A stretch of DNA of 64,000 nucleotides, from positions 1-64,000 of the forward strand of contig CACOPB010000002.1 of NCBI GenBank assembly GCA_902628965.1. Direction: 5' to 3'. This document shows positions 62,247 to 64,000 of the stretch, in pieces (the stretch's first letter is position 1; every line of letters begins with the position of its first letter). Origin of the DNA: an uncultured Pelagibacteraceae bacterium (lineage in GTDB: Bacteria; Pseudomonadota; Alphaproteobacteria; Pelagibacterales; Pelagibacteraceae). The notes under the pieces were generated by a model. The model saw nothing but the letters and a program-made list of their open reading frames with translations, did not search any database and had not been told where the DNA came from. The translations under genes were made by a program, and so were the position numbers.

Positions 62247-62826
62247 TTTTTTATTTGTTTTTATTATTTTAATTTCGGGTTGTTCATCGGTTCCTAAAAA
62301 TACATCAGATAGTTGTTCTATATTTAATGAAAAATACATGTGGTACAAACATGCTAAAAAAGCTGAAAAAAAATGGGGAACCCCAGTTCATTTACAGCTT
62401 GCAATTATAAAAATGGAGTCCAGTTTTGACTGGTTAGCAAAACCTCCTAGACAGAAACTATTTAAAGTAGTCCCTTATAAGAGACCATCAAGTTCTTTTG
62501 GGTATTCACAGGCTGTAAAAGGAACATGGAAACAATATAAAGAAGAAACTGGGAATAAACTTGCCACCAGAACAAGATTTAAAGATAGTGTAGATTTTAT
62601 TGGTTGGTATACCAATAAAACTGAAAAAATTCTAAAAGTTTCAAAAAAAGATGCTTTCAAGCAGTATATTGCTTATCATGAAGGATGGGGTAATTATAAA
62701 AATTATAAAAATAATAAAAAAGTTATTAATTTAGCAAAAATAGTTGAGAAACAATCAAATATTTATAAGCAGCAATTATCAGAATGCAAAAATTCTTTAT
62801 CAACGTCAAAATATATTATTTTTTAA
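62227..62826 (+). CDS. SLT-type lytic transglycosylase-like lipoprotein
   Basis: A 199-residue protein with a lipoprotein signal: hydrophobic residues 6-17, then the lipobox ISGC with Cys19. A lysozyme-like region follows: LAIIKMESSFDWLA with candidate catalytic Glu64, then SSFGYSQAVKGTWKQY, and later IAYHEGWGNYKN. This matches the E-S-F and G-S/Y-Q pattern of SLT transglycosylases. Likely outer-membrane or periplasmic, acting on peptidoglycan. The assignment is by motif only. Its stop shares TTAA with the convergent RND gene. Confidence 0.78.
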   Translation: MKISKVNFLFVFIILISGCSSVPKNTSDSCSIFNEKYMWYKHAKKAEKKWGTPVHLQLAIIKMESSFDWLAKPPRQKLFKVVPYKRPSSSFGYSQAVKGTWKQYKEETGNKLATRTRFKDSVDFIGWYTNKTEKILKVSKKDAFKQYIAYHEGWGNYKNYKNNKKVINLAKIVEKQSNIYKQQLSECKNSLSTSKYIIF

Positions 62827-64000
62827 TTTAGCTGTTTTTTTAATTCAATATCAATTGCATCAATTCGCTTAGTATTTTTCGCAAGAGCCAAATACATTGT
62901 TGGAGTTACATATAAAGTAAAGAAGGTTGAAATAATCATTCCTCCTAAAATTGTAGAACCCACAGCTAATCTAGAGCCTTCACCGGCACCTGGGCCAATA
63001 TTTCCAATAACTAATGGAAGCATTGCTATCATAGTGCTAAGTGAAGTCATTATAATTGGTCGAATTCTTAGTTGGCACGCTTTAATAATAGCATCCTGGA
63101 TTTTAACACCAGTGGTTCTTATCTGGTTGGTATAGTCTACAATCAAAATACTGTTCTTTGTGGATATACCAATGAGTATTATTAAGGCGATTTGAGAGAA
63201 AATATTTACTGAACTATTTAAAAATAAAATAAATACTAATCCACCAAATACAGCTAATGGAACAGTTAAAATAATAATAAATGGATGAATAAAGGAGTTA
63301 AATGTTGCTGCCATTACTAAATAAGCTGTAATTAAAGCTAGCACAAAAATTAAATATATTTCATTTGTTGTTTCTTTTAACTCTTCAGATTTTCCTTTCC
63401 AAGTGATTTGATTTTGAGGAGCAACTCTAATCATTATATCTTCTAAGTATTTTATTGCTTCTGTTAGAGTATAATCTTCTGCAAGCGCGGCAGAAATTGT
63501 AACAGCTCTTTGACGGTTATACCTTGGAAGTGCTTCAGCAGTTCCCTTTTCTTTAAATTCCACAAGACTTGCTACAGAAACTAGTTTTCCTGTTGTTTCA
63601 GATCTAACAAAAATTTTTGACAACCCATCTTTATCTCTTCTATCAGCTAAATATTGTTGTAAAATAATTGGGTATTCTCTACCTTCTTTACTAAAAGTTG
63701 TTACTCTTTTTCCCCCATAAAGAGTTTCTAAAGTTCTACCTATATTTTCAGTAGAAACCCCCAAATCATTTGCTCTGTTTTTATTTGTTATTAATTTAAC
63801 CTCTGGTTTATTTTTTGTATAATCACTTTCAATTCTAAACATATTTCTATTTTTTCTTAATTCTCTTAAGACACTATTTTGAATTTCCTCCAATTCCTCA
63901 TAGTTAGATCCATAAATTACCATTTGAACAGGCTTATTGTAACTAGATACTCTTATTGATTGTGGAGAAATTGGAAAAGCAAAAGTTTCTGGAACTGATA
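62823..64000 (-). CDS. RND-family efflux transporter, C-terminal part (cut by window edge)
   Basis: The reading frame stays open to the right edge, beyond the internal Met at 63923, so the 5' end lies outside the window. About 392 residues are visible: porter-domain sequence (LEEIQNSVLRELRK, VSTENIGRTLETLYGG) and then five to six transmembrane helices with LALITAYLVMAATFNSFIHPFIIILTVPLAVFGG split over the chain, ISTKNSILIVDYTNQ and RLRPIIMTSLSTMIAMLPL. This is the AcrB/MexF (HAE1) pattern. Substrate unknown; accessory genes are not seen here. Confidence 0.92.
   Translation of the reverse strand, partial: SVPETFAFPISPQSIRVSSYNKPVQMVIYGSNYEELEEIQNSVLRELRKNRNMFRIESDYTKNKPEVKLITNKNRANDLGVSTENIGRTLETLYGGKRVTTFSKEGREYPIILQQYLADRRDKDGLSKIFVRSETTGKLVSVASLVEFKEKGTAEALPRYNRQRAVTISAALAEDYTLTEAIKYLEDIMIRVAPQNQITWKGKSEELKETTNEIYLIFVLALITAYLVMAATFNSFIHPFIIILTVPLAVFGGLVFILFLNSSVNIFSQIALIILIGISTKNSILIVDYTNQIRTTGVKIQDAIIKACQLRIRPIIMTSLSTMIAMLPLVIGNIGPGAGEGSRLAVGSTILGGMIISTFFTLYVTPTMYLALAKNTKRIDAIDIELKKQLN

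Overview
The window is chromosomal DNA of a SAR11-clade alphaproteobacterium (Candidatus Pelagibacter or a close relative). The basis is the very low GC content, near-zero intergenic space, a DMSP demethylase (dmdA) cluster, alphaproteobacterial gene sets (sdhCDAB, mdh-sucCDAB-lpd, an F1-only atpHAGDC operon, chvI-chvG, regA, class I lysyl-tRNA synthetase) and the absence of any mobile element, rRNA or tRNA. I recognise 57 protein-coding genes, one of them cut by the right edge. No gene-free stretch exceeds 200 bases.

Layout. 0-3.1 kb: leucine synthesis (leuCDB). 3.2-8.4 kb: DMSP demethylation genes dmdC, dmdB, an unassigned alpha/beta-hydrolase and dmdA. 8.4-22.9 kb: asd, succinate dehydrogenase, mmsA, and the TCA block mdh-sucCD-sucAB-lpd. 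22.9-29.8 kb: priA and the F1 ATP synthase operon. 29.8-36.3 kb (minus strand): rplU-rpmA-obgE-proB-proA-nadD-rsfS-ctpA-rppH. 36.4-38.8 kb (minus): gloB, and metX-metW behind a SAM-II riboswitch. 39-48 kb: hisC-tyrA; an opposing trkH-ampG-NlpC/P60 group; lysK-pyrD-rpmB-queuosine-precursor transporter. 48-51 kb (minus): a polyamine cluster (group IV decarboxylase, deoxyhypusine-synthase-like protein, agmatinase). 51.4-61 kb: regA, bioY, polA, chvI-chvG, ahcY, tsaE-amgK-murU. 61-64 kb: gpmA, a VanZ-like membrane protein, an SLT-type lipoprotein and the C-terminal part of an RND exporter.

How the genes work together. Sulfur and one-carbon metabolism recurs. DmdA/B/C degrade DMSP toward methanethiol, asd and metX supply the homoserine-derived carbon skeleton for methionine, metX is under a SAM-sensing RNA, and ahcY recycles S-adenosylhomocysteine. 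A second thread is cell-wall recycling: AmpG, a cytosolic-looking NlpC/P60 peptidase, AmgK and MurU, plus a lytic-transglycosylase-like lipoprotein. Energy metabolism is represented by nearly half of the TCA cycle and by F1.

Most notable observations: (1) succinate dehydrogenase has lost both positions that ligate heme b in E. coli, while its quinone-site residues remain; (2) a serine hydrolase is translationally coupled to dmdA in a pathway whose usual last enzyme (DmdD) is absent from the window; (3) the SAM-II pseudoknot upstream of metX is followed four bases later by eight U residues and has no obvious Shine-Dalgarno expression platform; (4) a deoxyhypusine-synthase homologue with its catalytic lysine sits in a bacterial polyamine operon; (5) every convergent gene pair overlaps at its stop codons, three of six through a shared TTAA; (6) several promoter-like sequences lie so close to start codons that nearly leaderless mRNAs are predicted. 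I did not find a clearly new defence, mobile or CRISPR-type system.
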